From contig CAYNEY010000022.1 in assembly GCA_964396375.1 (NCBI GenBank), positions 28,953-92,952 on the forward strand: a stretch of 64,000 nt of DNA, written 5' to 3'. The notes below the pieces were generated by a model. The model worked only from the letters and a program-made list of their open reading frames with translations, was not told the DNA's origin and searched no databases. The translations under genes and the position numbers were made by a program. Shown here piece after piece: positions 61,651-64,000 of this stretch; positions within the stretch are counted from its first letter, which is position 1, and every line of letters starts with the position of its first letter. This stretch comes from FEN-1139 sp964396375. GTDB lineage: Bacteria > Myxococcota_A > Polyangia > Polyangiales > Polyangiaceae.

Positions 61651-62630
61651 GCGGATCTTCCCGGCAGAGCGGGGCGATGCCTCGCGTGTGGCGTCCCACC
61701 AGAATGGCGATCGTGCTTCGGCGTGCTTTCGGTGTCGGGCTCTGGCTATTGACGGTAGGTTGTGAGTCGGCTTCCCATGATCAGGCCTCGGATCGCTCTT
61801 TGGTGCTGACGGAGACGCGGTTACGCCTACCTGCCGCCTTGCGCGAGCGCATCGTCCGGGAGTCGTCCATCTCAGACGCCGAGGTGCGTTCTCGGGTCGA
61901 GGGTGGGCGCTTGGTGCGCAATATTGCCGAGCGCGGAGGACTCGACCTTGGGCGACTGTCGGCGACGCGGCGTGCGGTGCTGGCTCGAGCCATGCTCGAG
62001 CAGCTGATGCTTGAACAACGCTCTCTCGGACCGGCTCGAGACGACGAGTTGGATCGGGAGGTGCAGCGGCGATGGGTTCTCTGGGACCGACCGCGGGGGG
62101 TGGTGGTGATGCACGCCCTCGCCCGCATCAAAAAACCGGCGGACGATCCCCAGGCACGGGCGGTGGCGGAACGGCTCAGCGAACTCCTTCGAGATGTCTC
62201 CGATCCCACGGAGTTCGAGGCGCGGGTCAGAGGTCTGCCGGAGCAGCCGGTGGAGGTGGTGGTCGAGCGTCTCCCTCCCATCACCGAAGATGGCCGAAGC
62301 TTCGAACTCACGGCGTCGGACCGTGCCGGCAGCGAGGGCCCGCGCATGGATTCCGCGTTTGCCAAGGCGGCGCACCGACTCACGCACGTTGGAGCGAGAA
62401 GCTCGGTTGTCAGAAGTCCGTTCGGGTACCACCTGATCCTCCTGATCGAGATAGTGCCGCCCCTACAGAAATCACGCGAAGAACAGCGTGCTCAGCTCAC
62501 CGAGACGGTTGTGAACGAGCGGTTTCGCGGGCGCCTGTCCCAGCTGTTGCAGGTAGCCAAGGAGACTCGGAGCGTACACATCGAGCGTAATGTGGCCGAA
62601 CTCACCGCGCGCCTGCAGGTGACCGAATGA
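61647..62630 (+). CDS. parvulin/PpiC-like lipoprotein
   Basis: Exported lipoprotein of 327 residues. Lipobox VGC is near residue 39 in a long N-region; ATG at 61704 would shorten it. Residues about 140-270 resemble the parvulin fold (VVMHALARIKKPADDPQARAVAERLSELLRDV, SVVRSPFGYHLILLIEIVPP); the GYHL ending is typical of PpiC domains. It may act as a periplasmic peptidyl-prolyl isomerase, although some catalytic residues are not obvious. Overlaps both neighbours by four bases. Confidence 0.75.
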   Translation: MSGSSRQSGAMPRVWRPTRMAIVLRRAFGVGLWLLTVGCESASHDQASDRSLVLTETRLRLPAALRERIVRESSISDAEVRSRVEGGRLVRNIAERGGLDLGRLSATRRAVLARAMLEQLMLEQRSLGPARDDELDREVQRRWVLWDRPRGVVVMHALARIKKPADDPQARAVAERLSELLRDVSDPTEFEARVRGLPEQPVEVVVERLPPITEDGRSFELTASDRAGSEGPRMDSAFAKAAHRLTHVGARSSVVRSPFGYHLILLIEIVPPLQKSREEQRAQLTETVVNERFRGRLSQLLQVAKETRSVHIERNVAELTARLQVTE

Positions 62631-63262
62631 ACGCCCGTAGGCGAGGCCTCGCCGCCCGGGACCAGGCAGTGTCGGGCTTCAGCGGCTCGCTGATGCGGTT
62701 GTGCGATGGGGTAACGGCGCTTGGAGTTGCTCTGGTTGACGATGAGGGGGAGACGGTGGATTACGCCGGCGTCTTGAGCCCCTTCGAGGTGCGGGTTATG
62801 GCGGCTGAGTGGCGTCTGGTGCACGAAGTATCGCCAGGTGGCACAGAGAGGCAGCAGGTGGCCTTGCGCGGTCGCAGCAAGTCCTATGTCGGCGTGTCTC
62901 TCGAAGGTGGCTACCTTCTGGTCATGCAGCTCGCGCGGGGCGCCTTCGTGGTCTCCGAGCGGGCACTCGCGGAGGCGGTGCGGAGTATCTCTCTCGAGGC
63001 TGGCCTTCCCATTCCGCGTCGATTCTCCGGTCCTGGGCAGACATGGATGCGCGTCGAAGTGAAGAGTGCCGACCAATCCCGCCGTCCCACGGCGATTTGG
63101 AGTGCAGGGTGTTGGCATGAGCTCGAGATCATCGGCTGCTTTCGTGACCTCTCCGGCCGAAGACCGATCACGGGGTATCGAGCGAGGCTTAGCGAGTGTC
63201 TCGAGCTGACCCTGGTGCGAGAAGCGTTCGATCGCTGGTACTCCGACGCCCCGATCGAGTAG
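62627..63262 (+). CDS. roadblock/LC7-like protein
   Basis: Protein of 211 residues. The first 120 residues (FSGSLMRLCDGVTALGVALVDDEGETVDYAG, KSYVGVSLEGGYLLVMQLARGA) resemble the roadblock/LC7 fold, which in myxobacteria often serves as a partner of small GTPases such as MglA (MglB-like). The C-terminal 90 residues are soluble and unassigned. Start ATG overlaps the PPIase-like gene's stop. No GTPase gene is in the window. Confidence 0.65.
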   Translation: MNARRRGLAARDQAVSGFSGSLMRLCDGVTALGVALVDDEGETVDYAGVLSPFEVRVMAAEWRLVHEVSPGGTERQQVALRGRSKSYVGVSLEGGYLLVMQLARGAFVVSERALAEAVRSISLEAGLPIPRRFSGPGQTWMRVEVKSADQSRRPTAIWSAGCWHELEIIGCFRDLSGRRPITGYRARLSECLELTLVREAFDRWYSDAPIE

Positions 63263-63464
63263 GGATCGGTACCCCTGATGATCTGCACAGTACACTTCAA
63301 CCCAAGAATCGGCTCGAGAGCAAAAGGCATGAGCACCACAGAATTCTCCTTGCGCACCCGGTGACCCCGGTCCATAACGCGCTCCTCCTCGCGAGCCACC
63401 CCTCGCGAGTTACCCCGGAAGCCCGGGGCCTGGTCTAAGTGGCCGGCGTATCAGTGGACAATCT

Positions 63465-63514
63465 GGGTGAAAACCAAAAAACTGGTTGACACGAAGTGAG
63501 TCCGAAACTAGGTT
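63465..63514 (+). promoter_or_regulatory. rRNA operon promoter with A-rich UP element
   Basis: TTGACA at 63486-63491 and TAGGTT at 63509-63514 are separated by exactly 17 bases. Upstream lies an A-rich stretch (GAAAACCAAAAAACT, about 63469-63483) like an UP element, and downstream a GC-rich discriminator (AAGCGGCCCG), both expected for stringently controlled rRNA promoters. The -10 box is the weakest part. Confidence 0.75.
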
Positions 63515-63678
63515 AAGCGGCCCGCAAGGGAGACACTCTCCCCCCGGTCCTTGAAAACTGAATCCTATCCCGCGTGATATTACGCGGGTCCCAAAACCGC
63601 CGATACCCATCGGCGGGTTCAACGATGAGCCAGGTTGGATGGTTCGGTTCGCCGAACCTGGCCAACCAAAAAAAGGTT
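63515..63678 (+). promoter_or_regulatory. rRNA leader with antitermination and processing hairpins
   Basis: The leader holds a TCCTTGAAAACTGAAT segment (about 63548-63563), common in rRNA leaders near the boxA element, and two hairpins: CCGCCGAT/ATCGGCGG (63597-63616) and GGTTCGG-TTCG-CCGAACC with a UUCG tetraloop (63641-63658), itself closed by GGTTGG/CCAACC (63633-63667). The latter may be a processing stem before the mature 16S end. Confidence 0.65.
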
Positions 63679-64000
63679 CAAACTGGAGAGTTTGATCCTG
63701 GCTCAGAACGAACGTTAGCGGCGCGCCTAACACATGCAAGTCGTGCAAGAAAGGGCTTCGGCCCCGGTAAAGCGGCGCACGGGTGAGTAACACGTAGGCA
63801 ATCTGCCTTCGAGTGGTGGATAACTCTCCGAAAGGGGAGCTAATACAGCATAAGACCACGGCCTCTCCTGAGGCTGCGGTCAAAGCGGGCCTCTCCACGG
63901 AAGCTCGCGCTTGAAGATGAGCCTGCGGCCCATCAGCTAGTTGGTGAGGTAATGGCCCACCAAGGCTAAGACGGGTAGCTGGTCTGAGAGGATGAACAGC
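63679..64000 (+). rRNA. rrs: 16S ribosomal RNA, 5' part, runs off the window
   Basis: The universal start AGAGTTTGATCCTGGCTCAG lies at 63687-63706, followed by GAACGAACGTTAGCGGCGCGCCTAACACATGCAAGTCG-type sequence and CGGCGCACGGGTGAGTAACACGTAGG. The bases are consistent with Myxococcota. The mature 5' end is placed by comparison with the standard start; the gene continues beyond 64000. Confidence 0.97.

Overview
The window is about 64 kb of GC-rich bacterial chromosome. It reads as a member of the Myxococcota (Polyangia-like, formerly Deltaproteobacteria). The reasons are the 5' end of a 16S rRNA gene at the right edge whose opening bases look myxobacterial, many lipoproteins and Cys-rich repeat proteins, a protein combining a zinc ribbon, a GYF domain and a TonB-like C-terminus, tandem Hsp70 genes with DUF2760, and frequent GTG starts with 4-base ATGA/GTGA gene overlaps. 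The assignment is inference from gene content and partial 16S. No phage, insertion sequence, CRISPR array or tRNA gene was seen.

Layout. 0-9 kb: a cell-surface glycan or lipid-linked sugar region with three SAM methyltransferases, two polytopic GT-C-like membrane proteins, two polyprenol-phosphate-type family 2 glycosyltransferases and one short frameshifted gene. 9-19 kb: a small orphan protein resembling a flagellar rod C-terminus, a 1101-residue lipoprotein built of 19 Cys-rich repeats, thrS with an anticodon-like hairpin in its leader, a membrane protein with a 16-copy YPQQ heptapeptide repeat, and an exported alpha/beta hydrolase. 19-36 kb: housekeeping genes (RNHCP-rsgA pair, ilvD, bcp, bacteriohemerythrin, gmhB, a HAD phosphatase, an RlmN-type radical SAM methylase, a metallo-beta-lactamase-fold hydrolase, a DUF2760-Hsp70-Hsp70/DUF3731 operon, a NIF3 protein, NAD kinase and a Nudix protein). 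36-45 kb: a DM13-like lipoprotein, cysE and a compact glucuronoxylan module (GH3, GH43, GH67, GH30). 45-59 kb: ettA, a TPR membrane protein, an adenylate-kinase-like protein with an altered P-loop, a lone ExbD/TolR protein, a TIGR03960-type radical SAM protein, an FGE-fold protein, a PilZ-like protein, the GYF/TonB-like protein and a beta-barrel candidate. 59-64 kb: an overlapping operon (pepA, two membrane proteins, a PPIase-like lipoprotein, a roadblock-like protein), then the promoter, leader and 5' part of an rRNA operon.

How genes work together. The four glycosidases form a coherent xylan pathway: a surface-anchored GH30 enzyme cuts the chain, GH67 removes methylglucuronic acid, and GH43 and GH3 finish xylo-oligosaccharides in the cytoplasm. 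The Hsp70 trio is translationally coupled and probably acts as one chaperone unit. RNHCP and RsgA overlap and point to ribosome assembly. The most striking non-coding signal is the thrS leader hairpin: a 9-bp stem with a 7-nt loop showing U33 followed by UGU, which mimics a tRNA-Thr anticodon arm and suggests E. coli-like autoregulation of thrS in this lineage.
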